Shown here: positions 22,980-35,744 of the stretch, piece by piece
How positions within the stretch are numbered: position 1 is the stretch's first letter
Layout of the letters: the number at the start of each line of letters is the position of its first letter
Origin: Athripsodes cinereus
Taxonomy: Eukaryota > Arthropoda > Insecta > Trichoptera > Leptoceridae
Direction of reading: 5' to 3'
Length of the DNA: 64,000 nt
Assembly: GCA_947579605.1 (NCBI GenBank)
Contig: OX388314.1
Span: 29,294,948-29,358,947 of the forward strand
Notes under the pieces: model-generated
What the model saw: the letters and a program-made list of their open reading frames with translations, nothing else
Databases searched by the model: none
What the model was told of the DNA's origin: nothing
Translations under genes and position numbers: made by a program

Positions 22980-25900
22980 TTATGGGTGTATGTATGTATG
23001 CATATAATCTCTTTTTACTATAAAGGTAGGTATCTATTAATTTTATAATTTTAATAAAAAACAGTAAAACATAAAGAAAAATTAAAATTTACACTAATCA
23101 ATTTTCCAGTTGGTAGAAAAAACTTCCTAGAACAAAATTAATAGTTTTCTTGAAGAATCATTATTCGCTTTAAAGATACAATATTTACCTAAAAATTATT
23201 ATTTTCAATATAAAAGTTATGTACCTATTTATTAAACTTATCAATATTTCCACTTATATTAAGATTTGCGTTTAAAACTTTGTTGGTTTAGGATTGAGAG
23301 GTAGCTTATTTTCTTTATACTGTGAAAAATAAAATATTTGATACAAGAAAATATGCTAAGTTTTATCGGTAAACTTTGGATGATAGTAAGTAAAAGTTTT
23401 GTACATTCAACCAGCTTTCTTTCAAGGAATGATATACATAATATAAATATGTACCTACTGATGAAAACTAATTGAAATGTTTAGGTATATTATATACTAA
23501 TCCCGTTTACATAAATATTTGATAATTGATATATAAATATAGTGATAGATTAAAGTAGTATTCGAGTACACAATGTGCACCTGAGTGTGAGCTTTAACCT
23601 CCAAAGCTCATGTAGAGGTTAAGGATGAAATAACACAGAACTGTTAGGAATGTCTGCAATTATATTATTATTGTTATTATTAAACTCGTACAAACAAACA
23701 AAACACCCGAGTGTTTGTTGTATCTATCATAATATTATATGCAATATAGCATAAGATTACAGTACAATACAGTTTGTAGGTATAAAGTGGAATCACATCT
23801 ATAAATGGCTGCACTGGAGACTGGAGTACTAAAATAATATATCAAACATTTCACACTGAAGTTGTGTAAAATACACATAAAAATATGTAGTATTTATAAA
23901 CAAATAGACAAAGAGATAGCCACAAGGTGCAAAAATATCTTTATTGATCTATCTATACCATCACAGCGTCTACTACAATTAGTAACGTAACCAGCTGACT
24001 AATGAATACACACAAGTCCTTCAACTCAAAATGAGTGATGTACTTAGTTTAACCATATTTTTTTTACATACGAGTACAGTAAAAAACACAGATAATTTAT
24101 ATTTTGTCAATAGAATTTCACACAACTCCTTTCTATGATATATATGGTATTCTGTGTAACGAATTCTAAATCTACCATTTAAAATTAGAATCCGGTGTAC
24201 ATAATATTATATTGTGTGTTTTGGTGTTTTGATTGTCCATACACTAACTAGTAATTGTATGATGTAGTAGAAGTAATACCATTTTGTTTATGACCTGTGT
24301 TGGTCTGTATGTGCCAACATCGCAATCTATTCCGGGCATAAGTAATAATAATTCAAAACAAACATATTTAGGTATTATCATTATTATAATCTACATCATA
24401 TTTTCTAGTCCAGGAGAAAATCACAGATAACTCCAGAAGATTGTTACAAGTAAATAAAGTAGACAGACACTCGTAGATACGTTTGAGGTAACTACCCTTA
24501 TCCTATGGAGACTTATTTTGTTTTTTGTATTCTATAGACTTTAATCTATTGCCACAAAATTATACCAAAATGTAAGAGACAGATAAAGTGACTCTTAGTT
24601 ACACTATGATTAGTGATGCCCTTTTGACTGACTTTGGATTTTTGTAATAAAATTAATACCAGAACCTATTAACGAAGGCAAGTAAAATATCGGGCCTAAG
24701 AAAAAAAAACAAATCGCTTGACATTATAATATGAACCGTTACATCGTGAATTTAAACTTTTCTCCTACAGCGTGGGTGAGTGTTTGTAACTTGTAGAGAA
24801 ATTTATTTTCTCCAAGGTCTAACAATAATATATCATGACATTTATATATTAACTCATACAGTGTCCTATCTAAACAACATTACGTGTTCATTACATAACG
24901 AAATATAATAAATCTCTTTAGACTCTTTAAACTTTTTAATTACTTTTCAGTACATAGATATAATTAAAAGAAAAAGTGTTTTTTGAAAAGAGCATCTGAA
25001 AGAATATTTTTGTAGTAAATAAAAGCCATGAAATCAAAATATTCTCCAAATTTTTAATAGAAATGAAATTAGATTCGTATTAATAATTTATTTTTAGCTA
25101 CGTACTGTTTTTACAGTTGTTTTGTATTGCTAAACACTTGAATTTTTTTCTATAATGATGAGAGCTTCTGAATTTGATATTTCGAATTCATAAACCACTA
25201 ATCTCAATGTGATAAAAGCTATAGATAGATAAACAATAATTATTCAATCGATAGTTTTAATAAACAGCAATGATATACGATGCATCTGGTGTAACAATAA
25301 TTTAAGTTTTTTTTTTGTTTCTTGCATACAAACTACAGACTAAACAAACATTCAATACGTCAAATGTAATGTTTACATTGCGGGTTTAATATATTGAGAT
25401 TTTACAAACTTTAGTAAGGCAAATCACTGAAGCTTTCGATAATAGACAATAGTGAAGAATAATGATAAATGACAGATAAGCAACGTGTTTCAATAATAAG
25501 AGATCAACAAATTATTAAGTTTTGATATTGGTATCAAATAATAAGGCATTATAACCAATTCTAGTACCTACTGTATTTGCGCTGACTAATTATTACAATT
25601 GAAATAAGTTAGATAATTATTAACTATATAAATAGAAAATTTAACATATTTACGTGGATGAGCATTTTTTTGGCAATACTACCAACGGACTAATGTAGTT
25701 TAATTCATACATTAATAATACTGTTTCGTGCTACTAAAAAACGGTTTATGATATTTTATTACAAGAAGATTCCTTTGAAATCCGTTCAAAACGCACTTTT
25801 TGTTTGAAAAGCTTTCATATGAGTGTTGCGAAGAAAATTTATAATTCTTTTTCTGAAATACTTCGTTTCTCCTTATGTATGTACATTGTACGTATATAAT

Positions 25901-27170
25901 GAAGAAAGAGAGGATCAAACTCTATTATTTAATTCTTCACAATGCTATTCAAAATAATTAGTAAAGTTAATTTACACAGTGAATTCATTGCACGCGTATC
26001 TTTTATCTATAGGTAAGTTGCTATCCTTTTATCTCTCAAGCCACGTGCCGTGGTGTCAGAACAGAATATTGGAAACAAAACACATAAGTATTTATTAATT
26101 GCATATAACAAACAAGCTACAACAATATGTTGCATATAACTACAGTATTATGACGTTACCTACGACACACAACACAATATATTCCTGCGTCGACGTCGCT
26201 TCGGGACCTGGAAGTTGTCCAATAAGCTTTTCCTTGTTCTCCTGTTGTAAACTGCTATCAAGCAAATTGATTTTACTTTGTTGATCTCTTACACACCAAC
26301 TGTTTATCTATATTAAGTGTATTGCAATTGTAGTGAAACAATGTTGTTCTATTCAGTGTTACTAAACACAAAGAGGGCAAAGAAGACGAAGTTTTCGAAG
26401 AAGATCAGGAAGCTACTAAAGCGCCATACTCCCAATCCAATACTCAAAATATTTCAAACGTTCTATAGTGCTTCCTTTATAAATAATTATTGATATTCAG
26501 AATATATAATTATACAATACAATGTTACAAGTATTGTCACAATCTTTCTCACTTTATTATTATTGTTATACACAGAAAAAGTTATTTGCTCAGGTAATTG
26601 GAAGGAGGATGGAAATCAAATAAATAAAAGATATTAATATCACGATGGGGGAAAGTCGTCATCTTCTCGAAATATTGCTTTCATCGATGTTTATATAAAA
26701 GCAATATCACCTTGATCTTGAAGTCACGGGTATCTGATATAACTTAATGAGAAAATGTAAGTGAATCTAAATTAATTGATTTTGTGATAAAGTTTTTGTT
26801 ATATTCGGCGTGACTCGTAAATTGTATTTGTTTTCTTTTCTATTGTATATTATATTTGTTACCAATTAAATAAAAAAAAAAAAAAAAAAAAATATTAATT
26901 TCTATTAATAAAACAAATTTCTCGTTTCAGACGTATAACGTTTGTGTATTGAGTAAGTAATCAAATATTTAATGATTTTATTAAAATCTGAAGTATTCAT
27001 TACCTATCTTAATATTTAAAGTTTTATCAAAAGTTTAATACTTAGTAGAAAACTTTTTAAAAGCTCTTATAAGGCTTTATTAAATCTGGATAATATTTGA
27101 ACAGTATAAATAATTTATCTTTCTATAATATTTATTATATAACAACATAATATGTAAGTAGGTAGTACAA
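22980..27170. other. AT-rich DNA without recognised genes
   Basis: There is no exon that I can support. At 23940-23995 a short SINE-A-like tail (CTATACCATCACAGCG) is visible. At 26866-26891 an AATAAA followed by a run of about 20 A may be the poly(A) end of a retroposed transcript. Confidence 0.35.
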
Positions 27171-27172
27171 TT

Positions 27173-27332
27173 CTATAATTAGATAAATTGAAACATGCGT
27201 TCACTTCGACTTAAAAAACACGAGAAAACGTCTTTCTATTCGAGACAAAATTAATCATTTATAATGACCTTAGAAGTCGAAAGACGTCTCTTTCTTGTTT
27301 GTTTTATCTGTAGTGGAAGTAAACGCTTATTA
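27173..27332. mobile_element. MITE-C copy
   Basis: It starts with AATTAGATAAATTGAAACAT and contains the family core AATGACCTTAGAAGTCGAAAG and ACGTCTCTTTC. It ends with a partly complementary segment (TGGAAGTAAACGCTTATT). A short SINE-A-like tail remnant (CTATGCCATCAAAAC) follows at about 27355-27395. Confidence 0.55.
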
Positions 27333-27399
27333 AAATATATGCAATATCTTTCTATCTATGCCATCAAAACATATTCTAAAAGTAGGGTAGCTAGTTTTC

Positions 27400-28945
27400 T
27401 AATTGCGTTTTATATACGTGTGTATAGGTCATCAAATTTTTAGCATATTAAATTAAATATCTAGCATGGGTAGTATATCAATAATACACAAAAAAATACG
27501 GCCAGGTACCTTCATTATTGTTGTACTATTTAAATATTCCAATAGATATTTTTAATAACAAAATTACTGCAATTTTTATACATTTAGCAATTTTATTGTG
27601 ACAATAGCCAAATAGACTATTTTATGACGAACTATAAAGGAGGACGTTAATAGTTTATTACGTTATATCATAGAATTGTTACATAATTATTATCTATCAT
27701 TTTATTATCCCATTCAAATAACGTAATATAATTTGACCCTTATTAGATATCTGTGGGTACAACAGTTTACGCATAATATAATTCAGAGGGTTATTATATG
27801 ATGACTATAATATCACGTGACAACGGGCCGTTATGAAATACATTACAATACTGCGTTTCCGTTAGACTATTACGTAAATGATTTTACGTTAATAATACCT
27901 AAATATTTCACATTGTGATGCAACAGGAGAACGTGATTATCCAAAAATTATATGACATCATAATTGGTATTGCATTGTTGTATTGTAATCGTTTCAAAAC
28001 GAGTTTTTCGGGGAGTATTCAACTCCATGTTTTCTGTTTCAACGGATTATTGTTCGTTTGTTTTTAAATTTTAAATTTTGGAAGCTTTTCAAAATTCATT
28101 GATAACGATTACCTATACCCTTTTGAAAGTGGTTTGTTTTATTTTAATAAAAGTATTTTTAATATCAAATTTTAAGTTTCTACGCTGTGCATAAATTATT
28201 ACTTAATCAATAAAAAGTTTAAGTGTGTAATAAGGTGCGAAGTGCATTCAAATTATTTCTAGCTAATATTTCTTCGCAGAATGTAGGGGTAAGTGCTTAA
28301 ATGAAATCTTTCAATAAGTGCAATTAAATATGTGAACCAAAATATCTTAAGTCTTAATATAGCGACGTTATAATAACGGGTGCGTTGTTCTACATTATCA
28401 AATAAAAAAAATGTTTTCTTCCATAAAGTTTATCCAAGTAATTTCTTCAAGGACTGAGTAAAATTTATATGTAATTATACCTTTTAATAATATTATATTT
28501 AGCAGTCTACAAATAGATGCTGAGATGTTAATATGCGTTATATATATTGCAGTTATAAATATTAATAAAATGTCTCTAAAAATACAACTGCACACAATAA
28601 GAATAGCGATGGTATATGGACCAGAGACAAAAATAAGTTATACCTACATAATAATATCAAACTCCATGATTGTATAAATGCCTCATGAAAATGATGTGTA
28701 TTGCTCACATATTATTGAAGATATATTCATCTGATATTGAAAAAATCAGACATTATTATTATTATTTCGTTACAGCATTTTACCCGGTGCGAGTCATTTC
28801 TGAAATTTTTGTTTCATAGATATTGTTCGTCCTATGGTTATTCACGGCTCACATTTTTATTACGTGATTTTGAACTGTGCAGTCTTCGGCCAACAATAAA
28901 ATTTCTCCTTTTAGCTGTATGTTTTGTTAAGGGTACATTTAGTTA
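27400..28945. other. AT-rich DNA without recognised genes
   Basis: Only short AT-biased frames are present. No repeat family was recognised. Confidence 0.35.
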
Positions 28946-28949
28946 CTAT

Positions 28950-29237
28950 TAATACCATCATGACATAACTCAAAAATAGGGTAGCCAGCAGACCAAATGC
29001 ATGTAATAAATTAAGTTGGTCTTCTTTGTGCCAGTAAAAAATCAAATCAGAACGTGTAATAAATCTCATCACTAATAAATTGATAATTTTGATTGTCTTA
29101 TTTGTAATATTTTACAAATACCTGCTTTTAATAAGACACTCGAAACTTACAGAAAGGGTTGGAGACCTGTTTTTTCATTAAGGCAACCCAGCCAGCTGAA
29201 AAATCAAAACCGATTTGTTATCGGGTGTGCTATGGAA
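28950..29237 (-). mobile_element. Decayed SINE-A copy
   Basis: The tail (ACCATCATGACATA, GGGTAGCCAGCAGACC), body and head (GACACTCGAAACTTACAGAA, GGTTGGAGACC, ATCGGGTGTGCTATGGAAC) are all recognisable but diverged. Within the head an extra stretch of about 45 bases at 29172-29216 separates the two halves. Confidence 0.7.
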
Positions 29238-29732
29238 CAACATAGAGACTTAGTATAAATAATTGAATTAAATTTTATAAAAATAATGAAAAAAAAGTGT
29301 TATATTTTAATTATTTTATCATTAACTTCCACCGAGTAGGTACTGTCCGTTGACAATATTAACTAAATCATATAATTTATTATCCTACATCAAATGACGT
29401 ACTGTCATAATACATAACATAGTTTTAGTAAGACACGAAATAATATTATTAATATATTCCATCAACAACATTATTTCCAAGCGCAGCGGCGTTATTAAAG
29501 TTGGATTTATTTACTTTTGGAGGCCGGCAGTTGTAGTAGTAGTAGATTTCAAACCAAGTCGTTTTATTTCGGTCCGTACAAGTGAAGAGTATTGATTGTA
29601 GCTATTTTTGGAATAAACATCTATTTCGGAGCTTATACTACTTATATACCTAATATTATATTATACAGCACATACACATATTAATAATTTATTTTTCAAT
29701 ACGTAATGTGAAATCGTTTCATAATAATTTAA

Positions 29733-30052
29733 TCTAATATATAAAATTCTCGTGTCACGGTCACAATACTCCTCCGAAATGGCTTGACGGATTTTGATGA
29801 AATATTGTATGCTTATCGGGTAGGTTTTAGAATTGGTCAAAATCTATTTTTCATACCCCTAAAAGTTAAGGGTGGTCCACCCCGATTTTTTATTTTTTAG
29901 ACAATTTTTTTTTAAATTTTTTTATGGTGAGGCATTAAAAATTACATACAGCCTAAATTTTCACCCTTCTACCATCAACTCCTATTTTTTCATAGCGATA
30001 TTTGTATATGGCATAATGCATATGGCAAGACAACGTTTGCCGGGTCAGCTAG
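29733..30052 (+). mobile_element. Non-autonomous Helitron
   Basis: The 5' end is TCTAATATATAAAATTCTCG followed by TGTCACGG. The 3' end is CAACGTTTGCCGGGTCAG with CTAG, preceded by a small GGCAA/TTGCC hairpin. It sits between a host A (29732) and T (30053), the A/T target and CTRR end expected of Helitrons. At 320 bases it has no Rep/helicase gene. The ORF inside is spurious. Confidence 0.88.
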
Positions 30053-30106
30053 TAACGTTATAAAGTTTTATAATAGCAAACTGCTCTAATTCAAATAACG
30101 CATAGT

Positions 30107-30205
30107 CTATTGGATAAATTGAAACAAGCGTTTCGTCCTACTGTAGATTGAACAACGTGAAAGAGACGTCTTTCTACCAACTGTGAGGTCATTTTCAATT
30201 AATTG
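30107..30205. mobile_element. MITE-C copy, partial
   Basis: It begins with TTGGATAAATTGAAACAAGC and contains GTGAAAGAGACGTCTTTCTA and GTGAGGTCATT. The right terminus is a shortened TTCAATTAATTGATA. Confidence 0.55.
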
Positions 30206-30206
30206 A

Positions 30207-30262
30207 TACGGCTGGTCTGTTGACTACCCCACTTGTGGGATATGCCGTGATGGTGTAGTGTG
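30207..30262 (+). mobile_element. SINE-A 3' end fragment
   Basis: It matches only the last ~50 bases of the family (GCTGGTCTG, CTACCCCACTTGTGGGATAT, GCCGTGATGG). Confidence 0.75.
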
Positions 30263-30264
30263 GT

Positions 30265-33200
30265 AATATTTTTATTCGAAAATTAGTTTTCCCGTAAATT
30301 TTTTTAAGATGTTTTTGTGGGGAAACATGGACTTTAATTTTTGTATTGCACCGAAGTATATGACTGATATATAATATAATTTTACACTCTTTTTAATCTG
30401 TATTGTTGCATCTAAACAAACACCAGAAAATTTAAATTTATTTTTCACACGTTCTCTACACCCATCTCATAACTGATTTTATTACCTGTTCTATTTCCAT
30501 ATTCTAAACATTAGATAACTTAACATCTTTCAATGATAGCATTGCAATAAATATACGACCATTATTAGGACATAAATACAACCCAATATACCTACATTAA
30601 ACCAACAATACTTCACGGTACCTACTTACAGTAGTTAAGTAAATTCCTCCAAAACTTCATTAATATTTTCATTTCATTACAGGAGTAAAAAAAGTTTGAC
30701 GTTGTATCAAAAAGATAGTATAGAGACTTTACCTGTCTAGTGCTCCCTCAATAATATTGTGACAATTTCTGTAGAGTTATAATAATATAAAATGTTGCAG
30801 TGGTACATAATAATATAATATAATGTATGTAGATATAGTTGGTTTGTTATTATTAGATCTCAGTCGCAGTATAATTAGACAAGGAAGAGTCTACGACCGT
30901 CCATGACTGCTCTAATTTTACTCTCAATCATTCGTATAATTAGGTAAGTAGTAGTACTAGTAGAATATAAGAATGATATCCATCAAAAACAACAGATAGA
31001 TTAATAATTACCCACAGCGAAATGTCAAAATAAAACATTTTTCACTATCAGAAGGACGTTATGTTAATCAGTAGTTAACGAAACTGTCGAAAATACATTT
31101 AGAGGTAGACAGACACGAGTTCCTTGCAGTAATAATATCCCAAATGAAATATTTATATTCATTTTGTGTCAACCGCTGTCAAATTGGATTTTTAATTAGT
31201 TTTTTATTTGTGAAAAATCACTTTTCGTTACGTCTTGTTGTGTAGGTAATAATAAGATATGTATAATAAATTGTCAATCAAGTTTATTACTGTCACAATT
31301 ATAAAGTCCACAACATCATTTTGCTTTGTAGTGTATAATATTATCATTTTTAGTTCTTAATAAATATAACACTGTATTTTCTTTCGTGTTGTAGAAGGTT
31401 GCAGTAAGTCGCGTGATGGACTCGTAAAATGATCATAAATCTACCGGAACATGTGTTTTGTATTTATTTCATTACTTAAATTTGTCTCAGACGATAAAAT
31501 GTAAATGAAATAAAATCTGTAATATATTATTGTGCTACCAAATTTATTGTACCCTTTATTGTCATCATATAAAATAATTTAATATCGGTTTCAATGAAAT
31601 TCATCGTTCATTCAATAAGTCACCTTAATAACTTCTGTATATTAATTTTAGATACAACTGAATTGTTACGAAATTGAATAGTTAAAACTTGACTAAAACT
31701 ACATTTTTTAAGTGGTAATTGTAAAGTTTTCATTATAATGTTTAGAAACTGCAGCAACGTTACCGCCAAATTAATATATAATACAATTTAATTGGTCTAA
31801 CAAATATGATATTTGTGTTTATTTGTAAACATGTCAATGTATATTATGTGACGTACAACAAAATTTAAATAATTAAACAAATAATTGAAGTAAACCAAAT
31901 AATTAAACTTGACATTTACTATTTCATAAACCTTATTAGAGGCGCGTATAGTTGTATTAATAAAAGTGAATCTGTTAAATGCTACATAAAGTAATGTCAT
32001 TTAAATAATTTGAATTAAGTGTCTTTTATATTTACTAAGTGAATTTAGTCAATATATTATAAGCTATAAATAATATTTTTCACAAATTTATAAAATAAAA
32101 CGCTCTTGATTATAAATTCAAATTAAAATCTAACTTTTCTAATTAGGTATATAATTATTTTCAAAACAATTCATTCAAACGTAAGGAATAATTCCATTAC
32201 ACTTCAATATAAAGCTTAAAGTATTGAATAAGGCATAGGTAATATGAATTTCAATACCAAAAGTAATTTAAACGGATCTAATTTGAAATTCTCAAAGGAG
32301 AGGCGAAGCAAACTTTGAAACTGAAGATATTATCTGTATTATTATAAGAAATAAAAGTAGCAGAAGGGGCCGTAATAGAATTCTTAGTGAGATGAATATT
32401 ATTAAAGGACGATGTTTGCTGGGATGTTTCTCCATTCCACATTTTCTCCTTTAATCTCCCCCTCTCAAGTCCCTGCAGACACTCGACCTCTGACATTACA
32501 ACAAGACAGTTCCACCCTCCTTAACTAAAACCTATCTTAACATTACGTCTTAAGCTTATTTCTTCTTACAATAGTAATTTCAGTAAATTTACCTGCACAA
32601 CGCTTTTAATGAACTCTGACATTTATTTACTGTTTGAAACATGTAAACATTATTAATTTTAATAAAGGTGTCAAGACTAATAGTGTAAAAAAAAATCATT
32701 TTCTCCCTACATAAATATATATGTAACGTGGTGTTAAAGTGATGGATGTAAATTGTCAAAGATCAACTTTAATTGAAAGAATGGCTCATTAATCATAAAT
32801 TAAGTTATATATGTATGTATCTAAAGCGACTAGTATACAAATTGTTTCATTTGAAGTTTAAGAGGAAAGCTATATTTTACATGATCGTACATCCATCCAA
32901 TTAGATATAAGAACAAAATATAATGAATTTCAATCAATAAAATAATATTAAAATATTGTGAATGAATAATTCAAAATATCTATAATCTATTCAAGGTCAG
33001 AATGAAATTTAAATACAGTTTACATTTTAATGAATAAATTAAATACTATTTACTTGATTATTAGTAACAAACTCTGTGAAATTGTATTAATATTTTCATA
33101 GAAAGTTTTAGAAGAGACTCAAACCAAAAGCTCTGCTGTGATGTTTTAACGACGCCGACGCTTTCTGTTCATAAATAGACGGTCTTTGAACAAATATCAT

Positions 33201-33655
33201 TTTCGTGAGAATAACATTATTATTATTATTATTATATCAGTAGAAACCTATTTTGTGAATACCTGGAAAAGCTTTATTTATATTTTTATAGTGCCTACCT
33301 TTTTCCCTCCCTTCATTCAATCCTCCATCATCCATCCCTTGCCTTTATAGCAAAGATTGCTTTTTAGAATTTGATATAAAAAGATAGAATTTATATAAGC
33401 GTAATAATATATTACATATTATGTACCTACTCTTATAATGTAACGATATATCGACAGGTGGACCCACCTACTTGGTATAAAATGTATTGGTATGAATGTT
33501 ATGTATGTACTCATAATGGCCATCTCTTGTATCGAATGACTTCTTTTAAAAAGTACCCGGACCCTTCAGATCTTTGCAAAATGTAACAATAGAATACTGA
33601 ACTATTGTTGTTCGTCAATGTATTGTGAATATGAAATGTCGACTACATTATTATA
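30265..33655. other. AT-rich DNA without recognised genes
   Basis: Neither strand shows a supported exon or a clear repeat. The frames at 31797-32000 and 32278-32496 (minus) lack homology that I recognise and have no convincing gene structure around them. Confidence 0.35.
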
Positions 33656-33658
33656 TAG

Positions 33659-33984
33659 TAGATAATTTATTTCACTTATTTTAGAGGCATTAACTATGTA
33701 ACAATTACGAGACATTTTCAAATAAAATATTTAAACTTGAATCACTATGTTTATTTGTTACATTAATTTAAATTACGCTATCGCGATTTCAGTGCACTTG
33801 CACCATTGACGAGCTTTTCAAGACTCGAGTCTTCAAGACAAGACAAGTCTTTCAAAACAAGAGTCTTGAAAAGCTCGTCAATGGTGCAAGTGCACTGAAA
33901 TCGCGATAGCGTAATTTAAATTAATGTAACAAATAAACATAGTGATTCAAGTTTAAATATTTTATTTGAAAATAGATAATTTAT
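33659..33984 (+). mobile_element. Leader-plus-hairpin mobile element, copy 1
   Basis: A 12 bp duplication, TAGATAATTTAT, is at 33659-33670 and 33973-33984. Between the copies is a 43-base leader (starting TTCACTTATTTTAGAGGC), then an inverted repeat with arms at 33714-33826 and 33861-33973. The arms are 113 bases with no mismatch that I could find, and the loop is 34 bases. The arm carries ACGCTATCGCGATTTCAG and TGCACTTGCACCATTG. A second copy of the same leader and hairpin is at 50461-50748. It is non-coding and the class is unknown. Confidence 0.8.
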
Positions 33985-34577
33985 ATTTTGCTACGTAAAC
34001 ATATTCAGCATTATGATATATTTCTCGTAATTCTATGCCTATTTCAATTATTATTTTAGTTTTTATTTGGCCTCGTTGTTTTATATTAATTTTTTACTTT
34101 GTTTTAAAAAAAATCCACTATAAATAGGTATTTCTAAATGCTACATCGAGTTAATATGCAATAATTTATTTGATATTCAACAAAAAGAGTCTAATTTTTT
34201 GTGAAATGTGTTGTTTATAAACCTACATTTTTATAAACAATTATCAGAATCTAATATTTTTCTTCAAAAGTATATTTTTGACTCCGATAATATTATCTCT
34301 TTCCACTTGATTCTGGAACAACATAATATTTTATTTAAATATGTATAGCGTTTGGATAGTAATGATATTTCTTGTTGAAATATTTGCCTCCAGCGAAGAA
34401 ACATCAGCCAAACATTTATGAGCACATAAAAAACATATGTTAATATAATACCTACATCCATTCAGATGGTACATGCCATAACACCTGTACATTTAGAATA
34501 TTTACCAAATACCTCCAATATCTATACATATAAGGTGGGTGTAGCTGTGTCAAGTAGAAAAGGGATTACATTTTTGT

Positions 34578-35099
34578 ATTATTCAGTAAGTCTGGACTCA
34601 GCATCAGGACAAAATGTCGCTTGTTCAATGCGTGCAGCATCATCCCAATCCTTCTATATGGCTGCGAGTCTTGGCACTTAACCAAGGCTCAAGAGCGGAA
34701 GATACTAAGCTTTGAAAACAAGTGTCTTAGAAGGATTTTGGATGTCAGATGGTATGAACATGTTACAAATGATGCTGTGCGCCGGCGCACCCAGCAGAGA
34801 CCTGTAATCTCCGTAATACAAGAGAGACGATGGTCCTGGCTGGGACATGTTTTGAGAATGCCCAATGATAGTTGGCCAAAAAGAGCACTGTTCTTCCGTC
34901 CGCAGGGGTTCCGTAGGCCCGGGCGTCCCTCTTTCACAATACACCGTTCCTATGACAACGATATCAGAGCGCAAGGAATGTCGTCGGAAGAGGTGACGCA
35001 ATTGGCACAGAGACGCTCTGAATGGAGGAGGCTGGTTTCTGCCCTGTGCTCCCGAGAGGAGCGTTGAGGGCGATGATGATGATGATGATTATTCAGTAA
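34578..35099 (+). mobile_element. RTE-like retrotransposon 3' end with target-site duplication
   Basis: The 12 bp duplication ATTATTCAGTAA is at 34578-34589 and 35088-35099. Between them is the open end of a non-LTR polyprotein: ILLYGCESWHLTKAQERKIL, ENKCLRRILDVRWYEHVTND, RRWSWLGHVLRM, RRPGRPSF and RRLVSALCSREER, then stop at 35065-35067 and a (GAT)n tail. The catalytic part of the enzyme is missing. The 148-codon frame is intact, so the insertion is young. Confidence 0.92.
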
Positions 35100-35264
35100 A
35101 TTCATAACCTCCCCTGATTCTCGTAATATCTTTTCATATTGTCACACACGCTGAGGTTGTATCCAATTATTGTAGAAAATGTGTTTTTTTTTTCTGAACA
35201 AAGCTTTGAAAGCTTATATAGGGTGTTTACTGTCCATTTGGAATTATTATTATCTATTAACCAT

Positions 35265-35400
35265 TACGACATCTTTCACAAGTGGGGAAGCCAGTGGGAT
35301 AATCGCACGTAATAAACGTGTAAGTCGTCCTCTCCGTGTCAACAAATAACTGCCTTTATCGGGAATATGAAAACTTACAGAAAGCGAGAATCGTATTGTT
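35265..35400 (-). mobile_element. Strongly decayed SINE-A copy
   Basis: It retains the ACCATTACGACATC, CACAAGTGGGG, GCCAGT, CGTCCTCTCCGTG and GAAAACTTACAGAAAG blocks in the family order. Confidence 0.55.
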
Positions 35401-35483
35401 TGTATTTCAAATGTTTTTTTTTTTCGTGAACTGTATTTTTTTGTATTTTTGAACCTAATGTTTAAATTGTAAAGCTTTTACTA

Positions 35484-35738
35484 TTACTACTACTATACCA
35501 TCACGGCATATCCCACAAGTGGGGTAGCCAGCAGACCAGCTGCATGTAAGAAACATGCAAGCTGTCCTCTCCGTGCCAATATAAAATCAAGACATTCAGG
35601 ATGGGTGGCAAACCTCATCGCTGAATTTAAGATTTAAAATGTCTTAATTTTTTCGAACACCTGCCTTTTACAGGACACTCGAAAACTTACAGAGAAGAGT
35701 GGGAGACCAATTCTTTACCGGGTGCTCCACGGGACGCT
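35484..35738 (-). mobile_element. SINE-A copy, full length
   Basis: A well-preserved copy with a (TAC)n tail at the left and the head (TCCCGTGGAGCACCCGG) at about 35735. TAAAGCTTTTA occurs on both sides (about 35472 and 35746), a possible target-site duplication. Confidence 0.88.
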
Positions 35739-35744
35739 TTATAA

